NCBI RefSeq assembly: GCF_011040495.1
Contig: NZ_CP049041.1
Span: forward strand, 62,001-126,000
Source: Pseudohalocynthiibacter aestuariivivens
Lineage (GTDB): Bacteria > Pseudomonadota > Alphaproteobacteria > Rhodobacterales > Rhodobacteraceae
Direction of reading: 5' to 3'
Length of the DNA stretch: 64,000 nt
Both the position numbers and the translations under genes were made by a program. Every line of letters begins with the position of its first letter. The stretch's first letter is position 1. Positions 18,890 through 25,950 of the stretch are shown piece by piece. A model generated the notes under the pieces. That model worked only from the letters and a program-made list of their open reading frames with translations. It did no database searches and had not been told where the DNA came from.

Positions 18890-19140
18890 GCCTTGGTGTC
18901 CGCTTCCCCCGCGGCCCGCAGGGGTGCGGGCCTGCCCCCTCACCATCAAGAACCCCACTTTGTCACATGGGGCCCCTTCCCCAGCACCGCCCGAGGTCTG
19001 GCCGAACACCCATGTGTTCGGACGGAACCGCGGGCGGGCGCAAACCCCACCGACAGGGCGGACAGGCAGGGTCAAGGAGGGCCAGATTTGGCTCCGCCAA
19101 ATCTCTGCCGCAAAAACCGGGAGGCCCTAGCCGATAGGTT
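18890..19140. other. Candidate oriT region with three perfect hairpins
   Basis: This is non-coding DNA upstream of mobC. Perfect inverted repeats are GGCCCGCA/TGCGGGCC at 18913-18932, CCGAACAC/GTGTTCGG at 19002-19021, and AGATTTGGC/GCCAAATCT at 19084-19104. Origins of transfer usually lie beside mobC/relaxase operons and are made of such hairpins. I could not read a trustworthy nic consensus, so the exact site is unknown. No gene is convincing in 18782-19341. Confidence 0.55.
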
Positions 19141-19294
19141 TTTGTGGATGGCCCCCTTGAGGCTGACTGGCCGGTCTGTCGCGGCCTGATCATTCGGGGA
19201 AAAGTGCGTCCCTTGAATGCGCAACGACCGGCAGCCTCAAAAGGTCGCCTTGGGCGATCTGACCGCCGAATCCGGCATCCCTGGAACAGGGATC

Positions 19295-19325
19295 GGGCCG
19301 CCCCAAGATCGTCCTGGGGCGGCCC
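19295..19325. repeat. Strong 11-bp stem-loop after the 68-residue gene
   Basis: The arms GGGCCGCCCCA and TGGGGCGGCCC are perfect, with a 9-base loop. The stem-loop lies 17 bases past the stop of the minus-strand gene at 19342-19548, so it may act as its terminator. There is no T tract, and it could instead be part of the transfer-origin region. Confidence 0.6.
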
Positions 19326-19341
19326 ATCCTCGTCAGAGGAT

Positions 19342-19548
19342 TCAGTCCTGGGGATCTTTCGCGCTCGGTGGGAACATCACCAGCTCCGAGACCGCGACGG
19401 GAAAGTCGAGCTTGAGGCTGAAGAACTCCGAGCCGTCCCCGTTGCGGGTGTTGCGGAACATCGCACCCACGCGCTGAAAACGGGTGCGCTCCTGGCCATC
19501 GGTATCGGTGAACTTGACGGGAACGGTGGCGACGTAGTGGTTGGTCAT
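19342..19548 (-). CDS. Small plasmid protein, function unknown
   Basis: The protein has 68 residues and starts with a strong AGGAGT site seven bases before ATG 19548. It reads MTNHYVATVPVKFTDTDGQERTRFQRVGAMFRNTRNGDGSEFFSLKLDFPVAVSELVMF, a compact beta-rich domain reminiscent of DUF736-type small plasmid proteins. I cannot name a family firmly. A decayed copy on the opposite strand starts about 190 bases away (19724-19915). The region VGAMFRNT is conserved in both, suggesting a past duplication in inverted orientation. Confidence 0.7.
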   Translation of the reverse strand: MTNHYVATVPVKFTDTDGQERTRFQRVGAMFRNTRNGDGSEFFSLKLDFPVAVSELVMFPPSAKDPQD

Positions 19549-19605
19549 TTGGGTTACTCCTTATTGCGATGGGGATCTGCCAGCACGGGGGCAAGAGGCC
19601 CGGTC

Positions 19606-19662
19606 GCAAGCGCAAATGCGGAGGGTCCGCGGCCCCGCCGTGGAAGCCGTATTTGTGCTTGC
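19606..19662. repeat. Imperfect 16-bp inverted repeat between divergent paralogues
   Basis: GCAAGCGCAAATGCGG (19606-19621) pairs with CCGTATTTGTGCTTGC (19647-19662), 14 of 16 positions. It lies between the live 68-residue gene and its decayed divergent copy, where an operator or hairpin would be expected. Confidence 0.5.
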
Positions 19663-19723
19663 CGGAGCGAAGCGCAGGGCACGATTGGGCCGACCCCGTG
19701 CGATCCACATCTATGAGCAAAAA

Positions 19724-19915
19724 GGAGTGATCCGGATGATCCTTGCTATCACGCCGACGCCACCATCCGCGTCCCGCCAAGCCTGGCCGGGGTGCGGACG
19801 GAGCCCGCCCGCGTGGGAGCTATGTTCCGCAACACCACCCGAGGGTTGTGCAGGTCTTCAGCCTCAAGTGCGACATCTCGACCTCTCGCATCTTGCGCTG
19901 CTGACGAGGTGCTAG
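19724..19915 (+). pseudogene. Decayed, frameshifted copy of the 68-residue gene
   Basis: An AAGGAGTGA site and ATG at 19736 align with the live gene's leader (AAGGAGTAA...ATG). Fragments then appear in different frames: RTEPARVGAMFRNT (from 19792) matches RTRFQRVGAMFRNT, and after a shift VFSLKCDISTS (from about 19854) matches FFSLKLDFPVAVS. At least two frameshifts are needed, so this is a relic on the plus strand, divergent to the live copy. Confidence 0.6.
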
Positions 19916-20081
19916 GTGCGCACCATCCCGCTGCCCGAACCGATGCGGATGGGCCGAACTCTGACGTGCTGGGTAGAGGGATGACGGTGCTGGACGCCGT
20001 GAGATGCAGATCAAGTGTGACCGATCGCACGCGCCATGAGATATGACGAAAGGACCGCCCGAAGACGACCCCTTATGGCCA

Positions 20082-21107
20082 TCACGCGCCCAAGCTGTCG
20101 AGCATCCCCCTGGTATCAGGCATTCGCTTCAGCGAGTTGCCGATGTGTTCCCGCCAGCGCGGCCCAACCTCCATTGCGGTGGCATAGGCCCGAGCCAGAT
20201 CATCGGGCCGGTCCTGGGCCATCGCTTCGATAAGGAAAGCCGCCTGCTCGCGGTCCTTCGCGGATTTCAGGCTCCCTGCCCCATCGCGGCGCCGGTCGGC
20301 AATGATCAGTTTGTGGACTGCATAACGCTCCGGGCGGGGCACCTGCACCAGAACGCCGGATCTATAGATCGCCGCCGCGTGGATCGGCTCAGCGATCAGG
20401 AAGTTGAGATAGTTCAGTCCTTGGGCGTTCACGCCCAAGGCTGGCAGATCACGGAGGGTCTCATCTCCGAACGCCGGTGTGAGAAACTCGACCAACTGGC
20501 CGCTGCCACCCTGGGCCCATCGCCATGTCCGACCTTGGTCAAGAGATGGCAGAGGATCGAATTTGAGCGCCGAGAACGTCTCGGCAAGACCCGGGTCGAC
20601 CTGATCCTGCAACGCAACGCTGAGCTTCTCGAACTGCGCGATGTCGATGTCGCCAGTATTGGCCATACCGCCAATTGGCAGACGGATACCAAGCTCGCCT
20701 TCATAGAGGCGAAATGCATTGGTTCCGACGATGGTGCCACCCAACCGGAATGTCCCTACTGCGGCCATGGCCGACAGGATGGACCCGGTTGCCCGGTCGG
20801 TGGGGGTCATGCCTTCGGCGCGCAAGAGGCGGACAAGCCGCGACCGTTCCGCCTGCCGATCCTTGGCCGTTGCGCGCAGCTCTTCGATCCGGTCGATGCG
20901 CGCGCGCGTCTCATCGCTGTCTTCGCCGATATAGATGAACCGCATCTCCGTCCCGACACGGCGCGCGGCATACCAATAGGCCTTATCCCCACGCTCCTTG
21001 AGCGTGGGCTTACCTTCGACACCGGACAAAGCGTCGTCCTTCAAAAGACGTACCAGATCGGTATAGGCGCTCATCGCGATGCTGCTGAGTGGAGTCATGC
21101 CAATCAT
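20082..21107 (-). CDS. GSU2403-family nucleotidyltransferase-fold protein
   Basis: The start is uncertain. ATG 21107 or 21098 is favoured, giving about 340 residues (upstream in-frame starts reach 21185 but run through promoter-like AT-rich DNA). Residues 1-110 are helical and charged (YTDLVRLLKDDALSGVEGKPTLKERGDKAYWYAARRVG). The centre has the nucleotidyltransferase strand pattern around FRLGGTIVGTNAFRLYEGELG and GDIDIAQFEKL, the likely metal-binding GxDxDxxxF-like stretch. The C-terminal part reads as PF12281-like (GLNYLNFLIAEPIHAAAIYRSGVLVQVPRPERYAVHKLII), similar to nucleotidyltransferase toxins of the AbiEii/MenT type. No partner gene is adjacent. A short hairpin, CCAAG/CTTGG, lies just upstream of the start. 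Confidence 0.72.
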   Translation of the reverse strand: MIGMTPLSSIAMSAYTDLVRLLKDDALSGVEGKPTLKERGDKAYWYAARRVGTEMRFIYIGEDSDETRARIDRIEELRATAKDRQAERSRLVRLLRAEGMTPTDRATGSILSAMAAVGTFRLGGTIVGTNAFRLYEGELGIRLPIGGMANTGDIDIAQFEKLSVALQDQVDPGLAETFSALKFDPLPSLDQGRTWRWAQGGSGQLVEFLTPAFGDETLRDLPALGVNAQGLNYLNFLIAEPIHAAAIYRSGVLVQVPRPERYAVHKLIIADRRRDGAGSLKSAKDREQAAFLIEAMAQDRPDDLARAYATAMEVGPRWREHIGNSLKRMPDTRGMLDSLGA

Positions 21108-21230
21108 TTCCAAGTTTTGCTTGGCACACATATACCTATCAAAACAGGAAATTGCTAGGCAAAGTGATTTAGAGAACGTCCACACCCATAAGAAACGACG
21201 AAAGGGCCGCCCGAAGGCGACCCTCTCTCT

Positions 21231-22160
21231 TCAATCCTGCGACGCCTTCTTCGCCGGGTCCGCAACCCGCATGACCGTCAGGCCTTTCGCTTCCGCCTTC
21301 TGCCCGAGGTTCAGCGCGACCCCGTTGCCGCCGAAGAGCACAACCCCCGTCGCCGCGAACTTGTCGTCCAGCATCTCGTCGTTGCACTTGAACGGTGCCG
21401 CCCGCCCATGCGCGGACCAGCGCGGATCGAAACGCGCTTGTGCGACACCCCGTGCGCGAGCCCACCGAGCCGCGATCATCTCCGCCCCGTGCTTGCCACC
21501 CTTGTGGCAGAGGAAGATCTCCTGATTGCGGTTCTGCCTTATCCGCTCCCGAACCTTGTCGAGCGTGTTGAAGATCACATCAACATCAGTCCAGTCGGTG
21601 GCGCCCGAGACGATCAGGGGCACCCCCTCGACTTTCGACTTTTCAGCGGTTTCGCGGTCATGCTGCTCCAGGAGCTGCCGCGCCTCGAAGACCGCCCCGG
21701 TTTCTTGCGCCCGGACGCTTGCGCGCGACCCGGATGCCGGGATGAAGGCGTGGCCCGTCTCGATCTCGTAGCATTCCGCCGCAGCCTCGCTCATCACCTC
21801 GATGGCGCTGACGACCTCGCGCAGCTGCAGAAAGCGCGCCTGCGCCTCTTCGAGTGCGGTCTCGGCGATCTCCGATCCGTCATGGGATTTTGCCAGCGCG
21901 CCGATTTTGTCGGCGGTGCGGTCGATCTCCTTGCCAAGTGCCACTTTGCGCCGCTGCAGTATCGTCGCCAACCCATGGGCCAGCGGTTCGATTTCTGCCT
22001 CGAGCCCGGTCCCACGCAGCGGACCGAGCAGAGCCTCGAAGCTTTCGCGGATGATGTGGTCGGTCAGGACGTGATCCTCCGGGATCGGCAGCGATGCGTC
22101 CTTCTCGGTCATCCCGAAAAGCTCGATCGTCTCGTAAGTGTTCGCGTTGTCGTAAGCCAT
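21231..22160 (-). CDS. DUF2493 domain protein
   Basis: The start is ATG 22160, with GGAG nine bases upstream, giving 309 residues. The N-terminal two thirds are helical. The C-terminal part reads VPLIVSGATDWTDVDVIFNTLDKVRERIRQNRNQEIFLCHKGGKHGAEMIAARWARARGVAQARFDPRWSAHGRAAPFKCNDEML. This is the DUF2493 domain, a Rossmann fold related to SLOG/DprA-like nucleotide-binding domains. SLOG relatives sense or process nucleotide signals, but a function for DUF2493 itself is unproven. It is common on roseobacter and rhizobial plasmids and stands alone here. Confidence 0.85.
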   Translation of the reverse strand: MAYDNANTYETIELFGMTEKDASLPIPEDHVLTDHIIRESFEALLGPLRGTGLEAEIEPLAHGLATILQRRKVALGKEIDRTADKIGALAKSHDGSEIAETALEEAQARFLQLREVVSAIEVMSEAAAECYEIETGHAFIPASGSRASVRAQETGAVFEARQLLEQHDRETAEKSKVEGVPLIVSGATDWTDVDVIFNTLDKVRERIRQNRNQEIFLCHKGGKHGAEMIAARWARARGVAQARFDPRWSAHGRAAPFKCNDEMLDDKFAATGVVLFGGNGVALNLGQKAEAKGLTVMRVADPAKKASQD

Positions 22161-22760
22161 GTCTGGTCTCCAGTATTCGTTTCCAAGGCCACCACGTGAG
22201 TGTGGGGGCATGGCCGAATGCCTGGTTTCCGAATCTGCCCGGGTCAGGGACGGCGCAGCCGCCGGCTTGCCGGGCGCAAAAGTTTTCCGCGCGCAGCACC
22301 CGACACATACGCACCCTCACGCACGGGACTGCCCCGCGCCACAGGCCCCGCTCTCGCCGAAAAGTTTTGCGATCCTTGAGGCGGGCTGATTTGGGGGCCA
22401 TCCGGAGGATATGCTTCCACGCTCATGTGTGTGTGTTTTGACGGTAGGTTTACCCGACCCGAGCAGGCAAACGGCCCGACCGGACGCGGGAGACGGATGA
22501 AGCGGCGGGATCGTTTTGCCCCGCAAAACAGACCAGAGCGCAATCCGGCGGAGCGGCCAGAGAGAGACGTGCTCGCGAGGCGGGCAAACCGGGACGCCAA
22601 GCGCAAGGCCGCGGTGAGGCCGCATGGCCGAATGCGCGACGGACCGAAGGGCCGTTCTCTCCTGCGACACGCGAAGCCGAGCAGGGGAGGTCCGAAGGCT
22701 TACATTCGCTGCAGGCGACACCAATAAATGCAATGTGTAGATAGACAGAGCGGCACTTCG
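22161..22760. other. Gene-free 600 bases with AT-rich hairpins
   Basis: No convincing gene was seen. The open frames are Arg-rich or Pro-rich shadows. Structure seen: CGCAAAAGTTTTCCGC (22275-22290) and the near-inverted GCCGAAAAGTTTTGCG (22356-22371), plus a perfect GTTTTGC/GCAAAAC hairpin (22513-22529). These A/T blocks stand out in GC-rich DNA. They may be regulatory sites for DUF2493 or relics. Confidence 0.4.
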
Positions 22761-23615
22761 TCAGAACGATGGAGCTTCCCATTCGTCCTCAACTTCTTCG
22801 ATTTCAGCCGTGAGCAATGTCATTCTGAAACCGTTTTGTTGCGCCAACGTTTGCTCAAACAACGTTACTCCGGCCGGCCTCTGCAGCCAAGTGTACGCCG
22901 CAACTTCTACGCAGCCAGTTACTTCTCCAATATCCGCAGTTGAGAGGGCAGAGACGCTCTGCGGCGGAACCTGGTCGCCGCGGCAAACTGATAACTTGGG
23001 AAAAAACTCGTTCAACCGGGCATACCTGACGACGCCACCATTCGAAAAAATTATGGCTGCGGGGTCGCCGATCCGAGGAATGTAGCGTCGAGCTGCTGCC
23101 TCTCTGCTCACATCATGGCGTCGAGCTAGCTCAAGAATATGGGATAGATCGGCTTCGCCATTGTCTCGGACAAAGGACGCAACAGCCCGTGCTGGCATAA
23201 GCAACTCAGCTGCGAATTCGTTTGCTTGCTGCTCCATCCGTGAGTGCGGATCATTCGGCTTAGCTTTTGTGACCGCCAGATCGCTCTTCTTACAGCGGAA
23301 GCCGTCTGGACTATTGGCCCGATGGAACGGATGTACATAATGCCCAAGCTCATGGGCAATCGTATAGCGCTTTCGGCTTTCGTGGCGATCTTTGTTGATC
23401 AAAATTGCCCCTTCAGACTTTTCTTTGGGAACTATGAGAGCTCCCTCAAGACCGCTCAACTGTTCCTCGCGGATCTCGTAGATGTCTATAGCCTTCGCGA
23501 TATCTCTGACCGGCACCATCACGGTATCGTCTGGAAGTTGATCCAGAATTGCCTTTGCGAGCCTCTTCGGATCGCTCCCAGCATCATCAATTTCCATGCG
23601 GTCAATTTGTATCAT
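22761..23615 (-). CDS. ImmA/IrrE-type zinc metallopeptidase
   Basis: The protein has 284 residues. HELGH at 88-92 and the downstream EQQANEFAAELLMP give the classic gluzincin site of COG2856. The C-terminal 120 residues are an extra beta-rich sensor-like domain. ImmA/IrrE proteases cleave a partner XRE repressor when they sense stress or foreign DNA. Here the partner is the XRE gene just upstream, with a 14-base overlap (23602-23615). The pair faces away from DUF2188 and TIR genes across a shared operator, so induction of those genes by proteolysis of the repressor is the natural model, though inferred. Confidence 0.9.
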   Translation of the reverse strand: MIQIDRMEIDDAGSDPKRLAKAILDQLPDDTVMVPVRDIAKAIDIYEIREEQLSGLEGALIVPKEKSEGAILINKDRHESRKRYTIAHELGHYVHPFHRANSPDGFRCKKSDLAVTKAKPNDPHSRMEQQANEFAAELLMPARAVASFVRDNGEADLSHILELARRHDVSREAAARRYIPRIGDPAAIIFSNGGVVRYARLNEFFPKLSVCRGDQVPPQSVSALSTADIGEVTGCVEVAAYTWLQRPAGVTLFEQTLAQQNGFRMTLLTAEIEEVEDEWEAPSF

Positions 23616-23937
23616 TTGCCCCCTTTCGGCGGTTTCGAAGCGACTGGATCATATCATCTATGATCGCTCGGTCATTCTCTTCTAAATCGCCGACCTGTCT
23701 GAACATACGTGCCATTTCATCGTTCTGGTCGTTCTCAAAATCTTCGCCCACCAGATGCCGGATCGACACCTTGAAATAGTCCGCAATTTTGGTCAACAGC
23801 TCGAGAGAAGGGTTGTCCGTTCGACCTTTCTCAAGTTCCCAAATATGAGTTTTGGAAACTCCGAGGGCGTCTGCAACTTCCTGCAGTGATTTTTTCTTTT
23901 TTACCCGGAGCTCGTTCAGACGGACCGCAAATGTCAT
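23602..23937 (-). CDS. XRE-family repressor
   Basis: The protein has 111 residues. The N-terminal 65 form a helix-turn-helix of the Xre/Cro type (RLNELRVKKKKSLQEVADALGVSKTHIWELEKGRTDNPSLELLTKIADYF). The tail is acidic and helical, a likely dimerisation or protease-recognition segment. It is coupled to the ImmA/IrrE gene. It probably binds the two 18-bp direct repeats in the divergent region (23983-24050), one of which lies inside the -35/-10 spacer of the opposing promoter. Confidence 0.9.
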   Translation of the reverse strand: MTFAVRLNELRVKKKKSLQEVADALGVSKTHIWELEKGRTDNPSLELLTKIADYFKVSIRHLVGEDFENDQNDEMARMFRQVGDLEENDRAIIDDMIQSLRNRRKGANDTN

Positions 23938-23982
23938 GTTTCTCTCCCTGAATCAAAGCGGCGCAGTCCATAAGGGAACGCG

Positions 23983-24050
23983 CCGTAAGATGCAATGATA
24001 TTATCACGTAGCGGCTAACTTGACAACTCGCTCCGTAAGATCATATGATA
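23983..24050. promoter_or_regulatory. Divergent promoter with two XRE operator candidates
   Basis: Two direct repeats, CCGTAAGATnnnATGATA, lie at 23983-24000 and 24033-24050, exactly 50 bases apart (16 of 18 identical). A plus-strand promoter reads TTGACA (24020-24025), an 18-base spacer, and TATGAT (24044-24049). The right-hand repeat covers the spacer and -10 box, so a bound repressor would block it. The left repeat is placed to control the repressor's own promoter. Confidence 0.65.
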
Positions 24051-24094
24051 CGTTATCGGTCGCCAATGACGGGGCCGGCTAAATGGAGACAGCA

Positions 24095-24316
24095 ATGTCT
24101 AAGAACCAGTATGTCGTTCGTAATGGCGACAAATGGGGCGTCCGTGGCGAAGGCAACGAACGTCTTACCCGCAGCTTTGACACTCAGCGCGAAGCTATCG
24201 ACCACGGGCGCGACATCGCTCGCAATCAGGGCTCAGAGCTCCGAATTCAGGGTCGGAATGGTCAGTTCCGCGAAGCCTGGAGTTACGGCAACGACCCCTA
24301 TCCTCCAAAAGGCTGA
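24095..24316 (+). CDS. DUF2188 protein
   Basis: The start is ATG 24095 behind GGAGA (73 residues). The upstream in-frame codon at 24083 lies in the leader. The sequence KNQYVVRNGDKWGVRGEGNERLTRSFDTQREAIDHGRDIARNQGSELRIQGRNGQFREAWSYGNDPYPP is a full-length DUF2188 domain, a small alpha/beta fold of unknown activity found with toxins and defence genes. It is the first gene under the operator-controlled promoter and precedes the TIR gene by about 60 bases. Confidence 0.88.
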   Translation: MSKNQYVVRNGDKWGVRGEGNERLTRSFDTQREAIDHGRDIARNQGSELRIQGRNGQFREAWSYGNDPYPPKG

Positions 24317-24375
24317 ACTAGCGTCGCGATATATGACCCCTTTCCAACGCGCCCACGAACAAAGGAGCTAATCTA

Positions 24376-25083
24376 ATGGCACAGTGTACAGCACCCGTGA
24401 ATGGTCATCGCACGGCAAGTGGGGCCGAAAATTGCCCGGCATGTCGAGGTGGTTCGCGTGGCTACAGGTCGTATTTTTCTTATTCACCGTATCGCAGCCC
24501 ATCCTATTCCTCGTTGGGAAGTAGTGGAAGTGCACGAAGCGGTGGCGGTTCCAGATCTGGCGGCAACACAAAGCCGCGTTGGTCTAAAGCAGGCTCGACG
24601 GTGGTTTATACTCCCGTCGAAGTGCGAACACTCACTCCCGTCCGAGAAAACGTGGAAAAGCGGGCATCTATTCCTGACATTCGTGACGTTTTTCTGTGTC
24701 ACGCGTGGGACGACCGAGGAGGCGCAGCGAAAGAACTACACGATTTCTTGGAAGAAGCTGGCGTTTCAGTTTGGTTCAGCGAGAAGGATGTTCTGCTTGG
24801 TTCCAACCTTCTGCGTGAAATCGACAAAGGACTTGTGAAGTCACGCGTTGGCATTGTTTTGGTCACCCCAGCACTTTTGCGCCGCCTTCAGAGCGAAGGA
24901 ATTGCCGATAAAGAGCTTTCGGCATTGTTGGCACGCGATCTTCTTGTCCCAATCGTCCATGAAACAACTTACGAGGAGCTTCGCGAAGTTAGTCCCCTTC
25001 TTGGCTCACGAAGTGGCTTGAGCACTGCTGAAGATAGCATGACAAATGTGGCCGCAAAGCTTGCGGAATTGGTGGCGCTTTGA
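24376..25083 (+). CDS. TIR-domain protein with Cys/Ser-rich N-terminus
   Basis: The protein has 235 residues. Residues 1-70 are unusual: an HRTASGAENCPACRGG zinc-finger-like start followed by Ser/Gly/Tyr-rich low complexity. Residues 102-235 are a TIR domain (DIRDVFLCHAWDDRGGAAKELHDFLEEAGVSVWFSEKDVLLGSNLLREIDKGLVKSRVGIVLVTPALL), and E180 in ADKELSALL fits the catalytic glutamate of NADase TIRs. Bacterial TIR proteins commonly deplete NAD+ to abort phage infection. Whether this one is an NADase is inferred. It lies downstream of DUF2188 with the XRE/ImmA pair divergent. Confidence 0.88.
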   Translation: MAQCTAPVNGHRTASGAENCPACRGGSRGYRSYFSYSPYRSPSYSSLGSSGSARSGGGSRSGGNTKPRWSKAGSTVVYTPVEVRTLTPVRENVEKRASIPDIRDVFLCHAWDDRGGAAKELHDFLEEAGVSVWFSEKDVLLGSNLLREIDKGLVKSRVGIVLVTPALLRRLQSEGIADKELSALLARDLLVPIVHETTYEELREVSPLLGSRSGLSTAEDSMTNVAAKLAELVAL

Positions 25084-25104
25084 TGAAATCTGAAGGTGAT
25101 ACAG

Positions 25105-25200
25105 AATGGCAACTGCGGGTTCACGCGGAACGAAATGCTGTCGCCCATTGACTTCGAGCGGCAACAGAAACCGAGGAGCAAGCGCGCCTTTGATGCGCGC
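25105..25200 (+). pseudogene. Possible remnant of an IS3-type transposase C-terminus
   Basis: The short frame NGNCGFTRNEMLSPIDFERQQ resembles the C-terminal LGxxSPxDFE motif of IS3-family transposases. No start, catalytic core or ends remain. Confidence 0.35.
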
Positions 25201-25259
25201 GGCAACTCACGTAGATCGGGTCACGAAACGCCAGAACAAGGAACCGATTGGTCGCAGTA

Positions 25260-25796
25260 TCATACTGTTTTGCCAGGCCGCTGCGGCATGATTTCACGCT
25301 CGGGGCGCTTCAACGCTTCGGCATATTTGCGGGCATTGTCGTCAATCGTGCCGTGCCAGAGCTTTGAGACAAAGGCCTGGGCGTCTTGAACGGTCATGTC
25401 CTTCAGCGAAGAGGACAGCGCCATGAAGAGCACTTCCTCGCTGATCGTGGCGGCATAGTGCATGGCGTCCGCATAAAATGATGGATCGTTCAGAACCTGC
25501 TCGCTCAGGGGCATCCGCGCGAGGTTCTCTTCCGGGATCGCCATGAAGATCGTGTCCTGCAGGTCGGTCAGATAGGCGCGGCGCGATGTGGACACCGGCT
25601 TTCCCGCCGCCTTGGCCTCCAGATATGCCTGCCTTGTCCTGTCGAGCTTTGCCCTTGCATGGGTCATGATGACATCACGCTGTCGTTCAGGCAGCGCAAA
25701 TCCGGTGCAACGCTCGATATGAGCAAGAAGCTCTTCAACCTCGGCGTCTACATCAAAGCTCTCGTACCACGGAGCTTTTCCCAGTCTCGCCACCAT
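25260..25796 (-). CDS. Conserved-looking hypothetical protein
   Basis: The protein has 178 residues and starts at ATG 25796. It is soluble and mostly helical (FDVDAEVEELLAHIERCTGFALPERQRDVIMTHARAKLDRTRQAYLEAK). It has no signal peptide, membrane segment or motif I recognise. The 12-mer TATATTATCGTA, shared with the mobC leader, lies 26-37 bases upstream, hinting at co-regulation with transfer genes. The codon use looks like a real gene of this plasmid. Confidence 0.65.
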   Translation of the reverse strand: MVARLGKAPWYESFDVDAEVEELLAHIERCTGFALPERQRDVIMTHARAKLDRTRQAYLEAKAAGKPVSTSRRAYLTDLQDTIFMAIPEENLARMPLSEQVLNDPSFYADAMHYAATISEEVLFMALSSSLKDMTVQDAQAFVSKLWHGTIDDNARKYAEALKRPEREIMPQRPGKTV

Positions 25797-25821
25797 GTGC
25801 CTACCCTCGCCCTTTCAATAA

Positions 25822-25833
25822 TATATTATCGTA
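25822..25833 (+). promoter_or_regulatory. Second copy of the 12-mer TATATTATCGTA
   Basis: It sits 26-37 bases upstream of the minus-strand gene at 25796 inside an AT-rich stretch (25816-25845). It is identical to 18834-18845 but in the opposite orientation relative to the downstream gene. Confidence 0.35.
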
Positions 25834-25888
25834 TATCATATTCAGCAGATCGCAAGCAGATGCGTGCGTCGTGCAGCCAGACATGGAA

Positions 25889-25920
25889 AAAGGGGAACCG
25901 TGGTCCCACGGCTCCCCTTT
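25889..25920 (-). terminator. Rho-independent terminator after DUF736
   Basis: The stem AAAGGGGAaCCGTGG / CCACGGcTCCCCTTT has 15-base arms, one mismatch pair and a 2-base loop. Read on the minus strand it is followed by a T run. It sits 31 bases after the DUF736 stop. Confidence 0.85.
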
Positions 25921-25950
25921 CGGTACAAATTGTCTTCTCTCACGCGCTAG

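Noticed and set aside
20043-21158. A 371-residue plus-strand frame opposite the nucleotidyltransferase
   Set aside because: His/Arg/Pro-rich shadow. The minus frame has coherent domain structure.
22425-22727. A 100-residue Arg-rich plus-strand ORF in the 600-base gap
   Set aside because: Low complexity, no ribosome site, no recognisable fold. It is more likely a by-product of GC-rich non-coding DNA.
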